Source of the DNA: Chitinophaga chungangae
GTDB taxonomy: Bacteria; Bacteroidota; Bacteroidia; Chitinophagales; Chitinophagaceae
Length of the DNA: 64,000 nucleotides
Assembly: GCF_017742215.1 (NCBI RefSeq)
Contig: NZ_JAGHKP010000002.1
Location: forward strand, 1,150,737 to 1,214,736
Reading direction: 5' to 3'
The position numbers and the translations under genes were made by a program. The notes under the pieces are model-generated. The model saw nothing but the letters and a program-made list of their open reading frames with translations, was not told where the DNA came from and searched no databases. Shown in pieces: positions 17,153 through 25,932 of this stretch. Positions within the stretch are counted from its first letter, which is position 1; each line of letters opens with the position of its first letter.

Positions 17153-17760
17153 CCCGCCGGCATCCGGAATTCCGGGCAATCCACTCTTAGATCTCCCGCT
17201 TTCAAAAAAGCATTCACAAGGTTGCAGTAATGCAGCTTTCCTTTCTTTTCGTAGAACCGGCAGTTCAGGCACATCCGCTGCGGCGTGATCACAAGTTGCC
17301 CGTTGAGGTCCTGGATCAGGTAGAGCAGCTGTTCCAGTATGCCCGACTGTTTTTCGGGCCCCATTTTCTGAACGGATATTTCCATCGGTTCCGCGAAACG
17401 CTCCACTTTGCGCGCAAGTGCTTTGCCTTCGCGGGTAAGATGCAGGGAATGACTGCGGCTGTCTTCCGAATCTTCTTTTCTTTTTACAAAACCTTTCGCG
17501 GCGATCGATTTGATGGCGTCGCTCACGGTCGCTTTGGTCATGTTGAAATGTGCAGCCAGATGTGTGACAGTCTTCAGTTTTTCCGGATAATGAAGTAAGT
17601 AGGTAAGTATCTGTACCTGGATAGGACTGATCCCGTATTGTTTGGCTTCCTGCCAGAGCATCACGCGGAAAGCTTCAGAAATTCTTTCCAGTGCCGCCAC
17701 CACTTTGCTGGACGTGTGGGTAGCCTGATGCTCAGGATTAAAGGTAGATTCCTTTGCCAT
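17149..17760 (-). CDS. MarR-family transcriptional regulator with C-terminal cysteine cluster
   Basis: Residues 20-125 form a MarR winged-helix domain; the recognition region is THLAAHFNMTKATVSDAIKS (66-85) and the wing is rich in charged residues. After it comes a C-terminal part with four cysteines, C164, C167, C179 and C195 (CLNCRFY...YC...DCPEF). The spacing suits an iron-sulfur cluster or Zn site, so the regulator may sense metal or redox state (inference). It converges on the oxidase assembly genes. A 16-bp palindrome lies upstream at 17890-17905. The target genes are unknown. Confidence 0.83.
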   Translation of the reverse strand: MAKESTFNPEHQATHTSSKVVAALERISEAFRVMLWQEAKQYGISPIQVQILTYLLHYPEKLKTVTHLAAHFNMTKATVSDAIKSIAAKGFVKRKEDSEDSRSHSLHLTREGKALARKVERFAEPMEISVQKMGPEKQSGILEQLLYLIQDLNGQLVITPQRMCLNCRFYEKKGKLHYCNLVNAFLKAGDLRVDCPEFRMPAG

Positions 17761-17889
17761 TTTTTTAGTTGAACTGTATCGTTTTAGTATGGTTTCTTAA
17801 TTTAAATTGAATTTTTTCATCGGAAAATGGGCCTGCACGGGAGGGCCGAATGTACGAAACTTTTGGTGCGTGTGCATAGCACATTCATG

Positions 17890-17905
17890 GTGTTTCATGA
17901 AACAC
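17890..17905. promoter_or_regulatory. 16-bp perfect palindrome, candidate operator
   Basis: GTGTTTCATGAAACAC is a perfect palindrome in the 288-bp region between the divergent MarR-like gene (start 17760) and the ClC gene (start 18049). Its form and place suit a binding site for a dimeric regulator. No clear -7 box is next to it. Confidence 0.4.
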
Positions 17906-18048
17906 TTCGAAATCGTCGTAATTCTTTTTGTGCAAGCATTTCAGCGGATTATTGAACAGTCGTCCCGGGCCTTTTACACAATCTAGTTGGCATTTTTTTA
18001 TTTGCTATATTTATCACGTTAAAGGATAAAATCCTAAACAACATCTCC

Positions 18049-19203
18049 TTGAAACTACCCGCATTTTTTTCCCATCGTGAAGGGTTGCCCATAGCAGATG
18101 GCCTGCCCGTTCCGCCTTATATCCATCAGCCACTCAAACGAGTGGGAGTATTGTGTCTTTGCATCGTTCTGCTTTCAACCGTCATCGGCGCGGCTGCGCT
18201 TTTGCTGTTGGAGGGTTTGCTTGGGCTGGAACATTTTGCAACGAATATTGTTCCGGGTATTGCGCTCGCCGCGCTGATCGTGGCCGGCGCGCTGGCCGCC
18301 GGCTGGCTTTGGAAAAAGACCGGGTGGTGGAAACCCTTGTCCCAGCTCGTTTACAGCGTTACGGGCATGCCGCTGGGGCCGGAGGGAATTTTATTGAAGG
18401 TGGCTGTGTTACTGCGGTTGGGCCGCAGTTTTTCGTCCGCGGAAAAAGACGTATTGGCCGTTAGCGCCATTGCGGCGGGTATTGCCGCATGGTTCGGCAC
18501 ACCGCTCGCCGCGGCCGTCATGGTCTGGTTCTCCATCACGCGCAGAAGAACGGGATATGTGCTACTGGCGGCTTTCACGGGCGCGGCCCTGCATTACGCA
18601 TGGTTCGGCCCCCGGTCTTTGGGACCGTTTGAAATGCCCGGAGCGGCGGCCACGGGCGTGTATATTTTACTCGGCTTATTGATGGGCATTTTATCCGGTC
18701 TTATCGTGCGCGCGGTGCAGGCGCTCAACATGTTCAGCGGGCGTTATCTCAGCATTGCCGCGGTGGCGCTCATTGCGGTGCTGGTATGCCTGAAACCCTT
18801 GCTGTTCGGGCCTGGCATTGGACTCGGCCGGCAGGCGCTGACGCTGGAAAATGTGACGCTTTCGCTGCTGATCAATATAGCGTCTTACAAGCTCATTACC
18901 TTGATAGCCGCCGCCGGCGCGCGTTTCCCGGGAAGCCTCCTTACGCCGTTTGCGGCGGTGGGCGCGGCTTCGGGCGTGCTTACGGCCTTGTGGCTGCAAT
19001 CGCTTTTCAGCACGGTGCCGCTCAATCCTTCGCTGGCGGCGGTTGTTGGCATGGCCGCCATGCTTGGCGGCGTTACGCGGCTACCGCTGATGGCCGCGCT
19101 TTTCGCGCTGGAAATTTCCTGGCAGCCCGCTGCCATAGCGCCCGTGGCGCTGGCCTCGCTGGCGGCTTACGCGGCTTCCACCGTTTTCCTCCGGAGGCTG
19201 TGA
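18049..19203 (+). CDS. Divergent ClC-family chloride channel or transporter
   Basis: A hydrophobic 384-residue protein recognised as ClC by two family blocks. The first is GMPLGPEGILLKVAV with the gating-type Glu112, followed by AAGIAAWFGTPLAAAVM. The second is RFPGSLLTPFAAVGAASG (about 295-312), equivalent to the GxFxP region. The first selectivity motif GSGIP and the usual GKEGP are altered, so ion selectivity is uncertain. It is shorter than the usual 420 or more residues. The start is TTG. It stands as a single gene, divergent from the MarR-like regulator. Confidence 0.75.
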   Translation: MKLPAFFSHREGLPIADGLPVPPYIHQPLKRVGVLCLCIVLLSTVIGAAALLLLEGLLGLEHFATNIVPGIALAALIVAGALAAGWLWKKTGWWKPLSQLVYSVTGMPLGPEGILLKVAVLLRLGRSFSSAEKDVLAVSAIAAGIAAWFGTPLAAAVMVWFSITRRRTGYVLLAAFTGAALHYAWFGPRSLGPFEMPGAAATGVYILLGLLMGILSGLIVRAVQALNMFSGRYLSIAAVALIAVLVCLKPLLFGPGIGLGRQALTLENVTLSLLINIASYKLITLIAAAGARFPGSLLTPFAAVGAASGVLTALWLQSLFSTVPLNPSLAAVVGMAAMLGGVTRLPLMAALFALEISWQPAAIAPVALASLAAYAASTVFLRRL

Positions 19204-19250
19204 GAAAATAAACAAAATGGAAGTATCTTGGCGAAAACAACCAACAGCTC

Positions 19251-20093
19251 ATGTCCATCTTATCCTATTTCAAAGCGTCGTTCGCACGGAAAAAAGCGCG
19301 CCGCGTGTTCCGGCAGTACGGCACCAGGACCGATACCTTCCATCTCGCCAACAACGAGACCATCGAGTTCGCCAACTGGCTGAACCCCCTGCTGAAACCG
19401 AAGGTCATCACGCAACATGAAGTAGATTTCTTCCGCAAATACATCCCCGAAGGTTCACTGGCGATCGATATCGGCGCCAACATCGGCGACCTTACCGTGG
19501 CCATGGCCATCGCCGCGGGCGGCTCCGGCAAAGTGCTGGCGCTCGATCCCAACCCGCACGTGTTCAGCGTATTGCAGGAAAATGCGAAACTCAACAAAGG
19601 CAAGGCCAACATCGTACCGCTGCAGTTCGCCGCGGCAGACAAAGACATGAACTTCTACTACGCCTCTTCCGAAGCTTCCATGAGCAACGGCGGGCTCATC
19701 ACCGACCTCAACGACAACCGGCACGGCAAATACAAACTCAAAGAGCCCATCAAAGGCAAACACCTCGGTAATTTCCTCGAACAGGAATACGCCGGCGAGC
19801 TGCAGAAACTTTCCCTGATAAAGATTGATACGGAAGGGCTGGATTATTTCGTGCTCACCACGCTGGAGAATATCCTCGAAAAATATCACCCCGTAATTAT
19901 CGCCGAGATCTTCCTGGAAATACCGGTGAGCATGCGCAACGATATATTCGACCTGCTGAAGAAACACGGCTACACACTGCTGAACGCCGGCCTGCTGGAA
20001 ACAGACAAGCCGATGGTGACCAGGCCGGTGAATACGAAGGAGGACATGCCTAAGGTGGGGCAAACGGAAAACATCATCGCATATAAGGCTTAA
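19251..20093 (+). CDS. FkbM-family methyltransferase
   Basis: An S-adenosylmethionine-dependent methyltransferase of the FkbM type (280 residues). The SAM site is seen in LAIDIGANIGDLTVAMA (about 75-90) and the acidic ribose-binding residue in VLALDPNPHV. The block KIDTEGLDYFVL (about 192-203) is typical of FkbM enzymes, which often O-methylate sugars or polyketides. No glycan or natural-product cluster is next to it, so the substrate is unknown. It ends at a bidirectional terminator. Confidence 0.85.
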   Translation: MSILSYFKASFARKKARRVFRQYGTRTDTFHLANNETIEFANWLNPLLKPKVITQHEVDFFRKYIPEGSLAIDIGANIGDLTVAMAIAAGGSGKVLALDPNPHVFSVLQENAKLNKGKANIVPLQFAAADKDMNFYYASSEASMSNGGLITDLNDNRHGKYKLKEPIKGKHLGNFLEQEYAGELQKLSLIKIDTEGLDYFVLTTLENILEKYHPVIIAEIFLEIPVSMRNDIFDLLKKHGYTLLNAGLLETDKPMVTRPVNTKEDMPKVGQTENIIAYKA

Positions 20094-20120
20094 AAACGCC
20101 TTTTTTTACCTGATAAAGTA

Positions 20121-20151
20121 ACAGGCCCGGACTAACACGTTCCGGGCCTGT
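20121..20151. terminator. Bidirectional terminator between the FkbM and SMR genes
   Basis: An 11-bp perfect inverted repeat (ACAGGCCCGGA and TCCGGGCCTGT) lies between two convergent genes. The flanking T-run is poor on both sides, so termination may be moderate. Confidence 0.65.
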
Positions 20152-20160
20152 TTGCGTTCC

Positions 20161-20487
20161 TTAATGCCCTTCCGAAACAAATTTCAGCCCGATGATGGAG
20201 CCGATCAGCATCGCCAGGAAAAATATGCGCCAGAGCGTGGCGGGCTCTTTGAAAAAAAAGATTCCCGCGATAGCGGTGCCTGCCGCGCCAATGCCCGTCC
20301 ATACCGCGTAGGCCGTACCGATCGGCAAACCGTTATTGATCGCTTTGTTCAGCAGGAAAAAGCTCAGCGAGATGCAAGCTACGAAGCTCAGCGAAGGCCA
20401 GAGCCTGGAAAAATTCTCGGAATACTTCAATGAAATGGTGAACCCGATCTCGAAAAGACCGCCCAATACTAAAAATAACCAGGCCAT
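20161..20487 (-). CDS. Small multidrug resistance (SMR) transporter, SugE/Gdx-like
   Basis: A 108-residue protein with four hydrophobic helices. The essential membrane Glu is in the first helix (LGGLFEIGFT, Glu13), and GTAYAVWTGIGAAGTAI is the signature of the SugE/Gdx branch, some members of which export guanidinium. As a single gene it would work as a homodimer of dual topology. I saw no guanidine riboswitch in the upstream sequence. The substrate is therefore uncertain. Confidence 0.88.
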   Translation of the reverse strand: MAWLFLVLGGLFEIGFTISLKYSENFSRLWPSLSFVACISLSFFLLNKAINNGLPIGTAYAVWTGIGAAGTAIAGIFFFKEPATLWRIFFLAMLIGSIIGLKFVSEGH

Positions 20488-20661
20488 AACAAAATGATTT
20501 GTTCTGTTTAAAATAGAAATATGTTGAAATGAAATGTGTGGGTTGCGCGCGCAGGATCAGCCGCCGTAATTGAACACGGCGTAAGTGAAGAAAAGACGGA
20601 ATACTCTTGTAACAGTAACCATTCCTGCGTTTTTTTGTTCAGACGGGGCGAAGATACGATT

Positions 20662-21567
20662 TTACCGGGTATACTGCTGAACGATGCGGTAAAGATTGAA
20701 CTGCGGGTCGTTCATTTGCCGCTGCACGTCTGCGTACAGCGATTGTTTGTTCACGTCCTGCATGCGCCGGTGCTGGATGAGCTGGTAAGCCTTTTCCGCC
20801 AGCAGCAGCGCCTTGCGGTGGCTGTGCCCCTGCACCTGGTCGCGGTGCGCGTCCAGCGCGGCAATCAGCTCGCCGATGCCTTCGTGTTGTATGGCGATGG
20901 TTTTTACGACGGGCGTTTCCCAGTTGTCGCTGCGCCGGGTATGCGCCAGCAGCCGCAGGTTGCGGGCGAATTCGTCTGCCTTCGGCCGGTCGGCCTTGTT
21001 CACGGCGAACACGTTGGCGATCTCCATCAGCCCCGCTTTCATAGTCTGTATTTCGTCTCCTGCTTCGGGTACTACCACCACCACGGTGGTATCCGCGATG
21101 CCGGCGATCTCCACTTCGCTCTGGCCTACGCCGACGGTTTCGATGAAAAGATAATCGAAGCCTGCCGCTTTGATGAGGTCGCTCACTTCCATGATCTTCG
21201 GGCTGAGGCCGCCGAGCGCGCCGCGGCTGGCCATGGAGCGGATGAATACGCGGGGATCGGAAAAATGTTCGCTCATGCGGATGCGGTCGCCCAGGAGCGC
21301 GCCGAAATTAAAAGGGGAAGAAGGATCTACCGCGATGATGGCGATCCGCTGGTCACGATTTAACAATTCCGTGATCAATGCATTCACGAGCGTGCTTTTG
21401 CCCGCCCCCGGCGGGCCTGTGATGCCGGTAACGCGCGTGTGGCCGTTGGGCGGCAATGCTTCGAGCAACCGTTCATAACCCGGTGTTTCGTTCTCCACCA
21501 GCGATATACAGCGGGCCAGGGCGCGGGTATCGCCTTTCAGCAGGCGTTCTAATAACGGCGCAGACAT
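20662..21567 (-). CDS. meaB: Methylmalonyl-CoA mutase-associated GTPase MeaB
   Basis: MeaB is a G3E-family GTPase that protects methylmalonyl-CoA mutase and gates cobalamin loading. The P-loop GPPGAGKSTLVNAL, the switch segment ETVGVGQSEVEIA and the base motif NKAD are all present. The frame is open to a GTG at 21594; I choose the ATG at 21567 (MSAPLLERLLKGD), the usual family start, giving 301 residues. The mutase genes are not in the window, so it acts in trans or its partner lies elsewhere. Confidence 0.92.
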   Translation of the reverse strand: MSAPLLERLLKGDTRALARCISLVENETPGYERLLEALPPNGHTRVTGITGPPGAGKSTLVNALITELLNRDQRIAIIAVDPSSPFNFGALLGDRIRMSEHFSDPRVFIRSMASRGALGGLSPKIMEVSDLIKAAGFDYLFIETVGVGQSEVEIAGIADTTVVVVVPEAGDEIQTMKAGLMEIANVFAVNKADRPKADEFARNLRLLAHTRRSDNWETPVVKTIAIQHEGIGELIAALDAHRDQVQGHSHRKALLLAEKAYQLIQHRRMQDVNKQSLYADVQRQMNDPQFNLYRIVQQYTR

Positions 21568-21620
21568 AGAACAAATGTATCGATGATTTTTCACATCTTT
21601 GCAGCACCTTAGTTTGTTTC

Positions 21621-22496
21621 ATGAAAGTTACCGGATTTACATTTGTCAGGAATGCCGTAAGGTTCGATTATCCCGTAACGGAAGCCATTCGTTCCATCCT
21701 TCCGCTTTGCGACGAGGTGGTCGTTAGCGTGGGTAACTGCAACGATGGTACGCTGGAACTGATCCAGTCCATCGGCTCTCCCAAGATCCGCATCTTTCAT
21801 TCCGAATGGGACGATAGTTTGAAAGCGGGCGGGCGAGTGCTGGCCGTGGAGACCGACAAGGCGCTGCAGCATATCAGCAAAGACACTACCTGGGCGTTTT
21901 ACATACAGGCGGACGAGGTGGTGCATGAATCGGACATTCCCGCCATCCGTGCCGCTATGGACCGTTACCGGCACAATGAGGAAGTGGAAGGATTGTTGTT
22001 CCGCTATCATCATTTTTACGGCAGCTACGATTACGTGGGCGATTCGCGCAGCTGGTACAATCATGAAATAAGGGTGATCCGTTTTAACCCCGCCATCCGC
22101 TCCTACCGCGACGCGCAGGGCTTCCGGCTGAACAACCGCAAGCTGCGCGTGAAACCCGTCAACGCATACGTATACCATTACGGCTGGGTGAAAAACCCCG
22201 AAGAACAGGCCCGCAAGTGGATCAATTCCACTTCCCTCTACCACGGCAACAACCGCCCCCTCATGGACCGCATCTCCGCCACCGCGGTGTTCGATTACTC
22301 CGAAGTGGATTCCCTCGAACGTTTCAACGGCCGCCACCCCATGATCATGGCCGACCGCATCAACCGGAAAAACTGGCAGTTCGAGCACGACATCAGCCGC
22401 AAACAATTCCGGAACATCAAGCGCAGAGTGCTCTACTGGTTCGAAAAACGGTTCGGGGTAAGGCTTTGGGACTACCGGAACTACAAAATAATTTAG
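21621..22496 (+). CDS. Glycosyltransferase family 2-like protein
   Basis: A 291-residue GT-A-type protein. The N-terminal strand-loop TGFTFVRNAVRFDYPV and the donor-site VGNCNDGTLEL resemble GT2 enzymes acting on sugar nucleotides, and YIQADEVVH (near residue 97) takes the place of the DxD metal motif. No membrane segment is evident. The acceptor is unknown. It starts only 53 bp from the divergent meaB, with a near-consensus -7 box (CATCTTTG, 21592-21599) ahead of it. Confidence 0.8.
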   Translation: MKVTGFTFVRNAVRFDYPVTEAIRSILPLCDEVVVSVGNCNDGTLELIQSIGSPKIRIFHSEWDDSLKAGGRVLAVETDKALQHISKDTTWAFYIQADEVVHESDIPAIRAAMDRYRHNEEVEGLLFRYHHFYGSYDYVGDSRSWYNHEIRVIRFNPAIRSYRDAQGFRLNNRKLRVKPVNAYVYHYGWVKNPEEQARKWINSTSLYHGNNRPLMDRISATAVFDYSEVDSLERFNGRHPMIMADRINRKNWQFEHDISRKQFRNIKRRVLYWFEKRFGVRLWDYRNYKII

Positions 22497-22553
22497 CCCG
22501 CCCCCGCGCCAACAGCAGCGGGAATTTTTTCCCAAATAATGTATTTTAGCACT

Positions 22554-23189
22554 ATGACGAATTTCATCCCGATTTTTCCATTAGGCATAGTGGTGTACCC
22601 GGGCGAACAGCTCAACCTGCACATCTTCGAGCCGCGGTACAAACAACTGGTGAGCGAATGCATCAGGGAAAACAAACCTTTTGGCATACCGGCGGTGATC
22701 GACAAAAAAGTGAACGAATACGGCACGCTCGTGGAAATCGCGCGGGTCGAAAAAGTATATGAGACCGGCGAGCTGGACATCCGGACCAAAGGGCTGAAAG
22801 TATTCCGCATCCTCGAGATCATCCGCGAAGTGCCCGAAAAGCTTTATGCCGGCGCTATCGTTAATTACCCCGACAACCAGGAACGTTCCAGCGCCAAACT
22901 GCAGCAGCAGGTGGTAACCGCCGTGCGCGAGCTGCACCAGATATTGCAGGTCAGCAAAAGTTTCCCGCAGGCAGACGACGTGCTGCGTTCCTACGACCTG
23001 GCACACCATGCCGGGCTTTCGCTGCAGGAAGAATACGAGATCCTCCATCTTTTCCATGAAATGCAGCGCCTGGAATATCTCAAACGCCACCTCCAGAAGG
23101 TGATTCCCGTGATGAACGAAATGGAACGGCTCAAAGACCGCGTAAAGCTCAATGGGCATTTCCGGAATTTATCCGTGGATAATTTTTAA
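22554..23189 (+). CDS. LON peptidase substrate-binding domain protein
   Basis: A stand-alone protein with the N-terminal (PUA-like) domain of Lon and no ATPase or protease domain. The start block TNFIPIFPLGIVVYPGEQL and the HIFEPRYKQLV motif are typical. The second half is helical. An ATG at 22539 is also in frame; I choose 22554 since homologues begin MTNFIPIFPLG. Such proteins may handle Lon substrates, but their role is not established. It is followed 9 bp later by coaX. Confidence 0.85.
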   Translation: MTNFIPIFPLGIVVYPGEQLNLHIFEPRYKQLVSECIRENKPFGIPAVIDKKVNEYGTLVEIARVEKVYETGELDIRTKGLKVFRILEIIREVPEKLYAGAIVNYPDNQERSSAKLQQQVVTAVRELHQILQVSKSFPQADDVLRSYDLAHHAGLSLQEEYEILHLFHEMQRLEYLKRHLQKVIPVMNEMERLKDRVKLNGHFRNLSVDNF

Positions 23190-23198
23190 TTTGGCGGC

Positions 23199-23942
23199 AT
23201 GACCGGACCTGTTTTTTGTATGGACCTGGGCAATTCGCGCCTGAAATGCGGTATAATGCAAAACGGCGAACTGCTGCGGGAATTGTTTTTTTCGGAAGCG
23301 GGTTTTCTCGGTGAAGTGAAAGCCGCGCTGGACCAATACCGGCCTTCCGCCGCCATCCTTTCCTCGGTGATAGACCATCCGCCCGCGCTGGAGGTTTTGC
23401 TGGCGGAACATACTTCCTTCGTAAAACTGCAGCACGGCACGCCAATGCCTATCCAGCTGGCGTACGACAAACCCGAAACGCTAGGGGTAGACAGAATGGC
23501 GCTCGCTTCGGGCGCCTGGGCCACGTTTCCCGGCAAACACAGCCTCATAATCGGTACCGGCACCGCCATCACGTACAATTTCGTGCATAAAACCGGGGTA
23601 TTCCTGGGCGGGGGAATCAGTCCGGGCATAGACATGCGTTTCAAGGCGCTGCACGAGTTTACCGACAAGCTGCCGCTGGTGAAAGCGAGCACGCAATATT
23701 CTTTCATCGGCTACAACACGCGGCAAAGCATCCTGAGCGGCGTGCAACAGGGGGCGCTGGCCGAGGTGGAAGGCATGATAGCAGCGTATTCCGCGCGGTA
23801 CCGGAACTTTAACGCGCTTTTAACAGGGGGTAATTTGGAATTTTTTGCTTCCCGCCTTAAAAGTAAGATATTTGCAAGCCCGTATTTAATGTATAAAGGT
23901 TTAAATTCAATCGTAGAACTCAATGTATTGGACAAAAGCTAG
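23199..23942 (+). CDS. coaX: Type III pantothenate kinase
   Basis: CoaX phosphorylates pantothenate, the first step of coenzyme A synthesis. The ASKHA-fold motifs are visible: MDLGNSRLKCGI at the N-terminus, GVDRMALASGAW (near 97) and GTGTAITYNFV (near 120), with GGGISPGIDMR after it. The length, 247 residues, is usual. It overlaps the next gene by 20 nt, so the two are translationally coupled or at least share a transcript. Confidence 0.92.
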   Translation: MTGPVFCMDLGNSRLKCGIMQNGELLRELFFSEAGFLGEVKAALDQYRPSAAILSSVIDHPPALEVLLAEHTSFVKLQHGTPMPIQLAYDKPETLGVDRMALASGAWATFPGKHSLIIGTGTAITYNFVHKTGVFLGGGISPGIDMRFKALHEFTDKLPLVKASTQYSFIGYNTRQSILSGVQQGALAEVEGMIAAYSARYRNFNALLTGGNLEFFASRLKSKIFASPYLMYKGLNSIVELNVLDKS

Positions 23943-25218
23943 CTTCTTTTGCCTGCTTGGCGTTACTGTGCTTTCCGCAAAGAATGCTGCCGCTCAGGAC
24001 AACACACCTTACTCTCGCTTCGGATTAGGCGAGCTTTCCCGTTCGGAAAATGCCGTCAATCTTGGTATGGGAGGCGCAGCCCAGGCTTTTGCCAGTCCCC
24101 AGTCCGTAAACTACCTCAACCCCGCCAGCTATTCCCGGCTGCAGCTGGTAACGTTCGACGTAGGCGTGAACGGCGGCGTACGCCGCCTTGCCACCCGCGA
24201 CGAAAGCTCCCAGTCCGGTTTCGGCACCCTCGCTTATCTCCAGCTGGGCATGCCCCTGAGCAGGAAGTGGGGCCTCAACATCGGCCTCCGGCCCATGACC
24301 CGCGTAGCGTACAACATCGCCGAATCAGAGGAAAGAACGTTCTTCGATACCCTTAAAGTGCCCATGGTGAACCAGTTTGAAGGAAACGGCGGTATTTACC
24401 AGGCCTACGCCGGCACCGGCATCGCCTTCGGCAACTTCAGCATCGGCGCCAACTTCGGTTACCTTTTCGGGAACGTGACCAACAGCACCAAAGTGCTGTA
24501 TCCCTCCGAATCCACCATTCTGCCCTCCCGCGCCAGCAAAAGGACCAGCTACGGCAGCTTCTTTTATACCGTGGGCCTGCAGCAGGTAGTGCCGCTGGGC
24601 AAAGACCTCAGCCTTTCATTCGGCGTTAGCGGAAGCCTCGAGCAAAAACTCAGCGCCCGCCGCGAAACCATGAAAGAAACCCTCTTCTACGACGCTTCTT
24701 CAGACGAATACGATACCCGCGATACCATCGAATACACCAGCGGCGACCGCGGCGACGTGCTCTACCCGCAGAATATCGGCGGTGGCATCATGATCACCAA
24801 AACCGACAAATTTATGTTCGGGATCGATTACAACACCGCCAAATGGAGCAATTTCAGGAACTATGAAGCGAAAGACAGCACGCAGGACAGCTGGAGGCTC
24901 AATTTCGGCGGCCAGTTTGTGCCCAACGCCACTTCCTTCACCGGTTACTGGAACAAAGTCGCTTACCGTGCCGGCGGGTTTTTCGGAAAAGATTACATAA
25001 AATTGGGGAATGAAGACATGAACATCTGGGGCTTCTCCATCGGCGCAGGTTTTCCTGTAAAAAGGATCATGCCCGCCATGAACCAGTTCACGATGATCAA
25101 CACGGCATTTGAAGTGGGCTCCCGCGGAAACCAGGACCGCCTGAAGGAAACCTATTACCGGGTTACCATCGGCTTCACCCTTAGCGACCGCTGGTTCATC
25201 AAAACCAAATACGACTAA
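23923..25218 (+). CDS. Outer-membrane beta-barrel protein, function unknown
   Basis: A 431-residue secreted protein. A signal peptide (about 1-24) is cleaved near NAAAQD, and the mature protein begins NTPYSRFGLGELSR, then GMGGAAQAFASP, a start seen in FadL/PorV-like barrels. Alternating hydrophobic strands run to the C-terminus, which ends in an aromatic-containing strand (DRWFIKTKYD). It lies between coaX and lptC, so a link to envelope biogenesis is possible but unproven. Confidence 0.75.
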   Translation: MYWTKASFFCLLGVTVLSAKNAAAQDNTPYSRFGLGELSRSENAVNLGMGGAAQAFASPQSVNYLNPASYSRLQLVTFDVGVNGGVRRLATRDESSQSGFGTLAYLQLGMPLSRKWGLNIGLRPMTRVAYNIAESEERTFFDTLKVPMVNQFEGNGGIYQAYAGTGIAFGNFSIGANFGYLFGNVTNSTKVLYPSESTILPSRASKRTSYGSFFYTVGLQQVVPLGKDLSLSFGVSGSLEQKLSARRETMKETLFYDASSDEYDTRDTIEYTSGDRGDVLYPQNIGGGIMITKTDKFMFGIDYNTAKWSNFRNYEAKDSTQDSWRLNFGGQFVPNATSFTGYWNKVAYRAGGFFGKDYIKLGNEDMNIWGFSIGAGFPVKRIMPAMNQFTMINTAFEVGSRGNQDRLKETYYRVTIGFTLSDRWFIKTKYD

Positions 25219-25227
25219 CCGATCCGC

Positions 25228-25779
25228 TTGAAACGAATTTTTATATACCTGGGCATCGCCCTGGCTTTTATCAGCTGCGAAAACGACGTCAACGCCGTGC
25301 GTGCCTTCGATATTAAAAAGCTGGGCGTGGAGCAGGCGTATGATATCGAAACCATCATGAGCCAGACGGCCCATGTAAAAGGCGTGCTCACCGCACCGTA
25401 CATGGAAAGGCATCTCAACAACCCGCCGCATACCGATTTTCCCAGGGGGCTCCAGGTGGTTTTTTACACGGATTCGCTTACCAAAGAAAGCATTCTCACT
25501 TCCAAATTCGGCACTTACGAAGAAAATTCAACGGACATCTACCTGCGCGACAGCGTGGTGTTCATCAGCCTCACTACCGCGCAGCGCCTCGATTGTAAAG
25601 ACCTCCGCTGGGATTCCAAACAGAACCTCTTCGTAACGGACCGCTTCTGCCGCCTTTCTACTCCCGTGGACACGCTTTACGGCCAGGGCTTCAGGGCCAA
25701 TCAGGATTTTTCCCGCAGCGAATTTATCAATGCTTACGGATCGTTCGCCCCGCAGGACAGTACGCTTTCCTTCCAATAA
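25228..25779 (+). CDS. lptC: LPS export periplasmic protein LptC
   Basis: LptC bridges the LptB2FG transporter to LptA during lipopolysaccharide export. The 183-residue sequence shows a lipoprotein signal (ALAFISC, Cys18) and a beta-rich domain with the pattern LTSKFGTYEE and KDLRWDSKQN typical of LptC/OstA proteins. In Bacteroidota LptC is often a lipoprotein, as here. The start is TTG. It follows the barrel gene by 9 bp and ends before a strong terminator. Confidence 0.82.
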   Translation: MKRIFIYLGIALAFISCENDVNAVRAFDIKKLGVEQAYDIETIMSQTAHVKGVLTAPYMERHLNNPPHTDFPRGLQVVFYTDSLTKESILTSKFGTYEENSTDIYLRDSVVFISLTTAQRLDCKDLRWDSKQNLFVTDRFCRLSTPVDTLYGQGFRANQDFSRSEFINAYGSFAPQDSTLSFQ

Positions 25780-25802
25780 ATAACAACGAGACTTCCAATA
25801 AC

Positions 25803-25835
25803 AAAAGAACCCGGTCGATTGACCGGGTTTCTTTT
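25803..25835 (+). terminator. Terminator after lptC
   Basis: A 14-bp arm at 25803-25816 pairs with 25821-25835 around a GATT loop, with one bulged base, and the 3' arm ends in T-rich sequence. Confidence 0.8.
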
Positions 25836-25932
25836 GCTTTAACCTATTTTTTAACCTAAAATTTCCTGCCCGATAATAGTCAATAACTATGCCAGATTGT
25901 TATTTTTATGGGCATTTTAAAAATACATGATC

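Noticed and set aside
20488..20661. Possible guanidine riboswitch before the SugE/Gdx-like gene
   Set aside because: I could not find the conserved guanidine-aptamer motifs, and no terminator-like hairpin sits in the leader.
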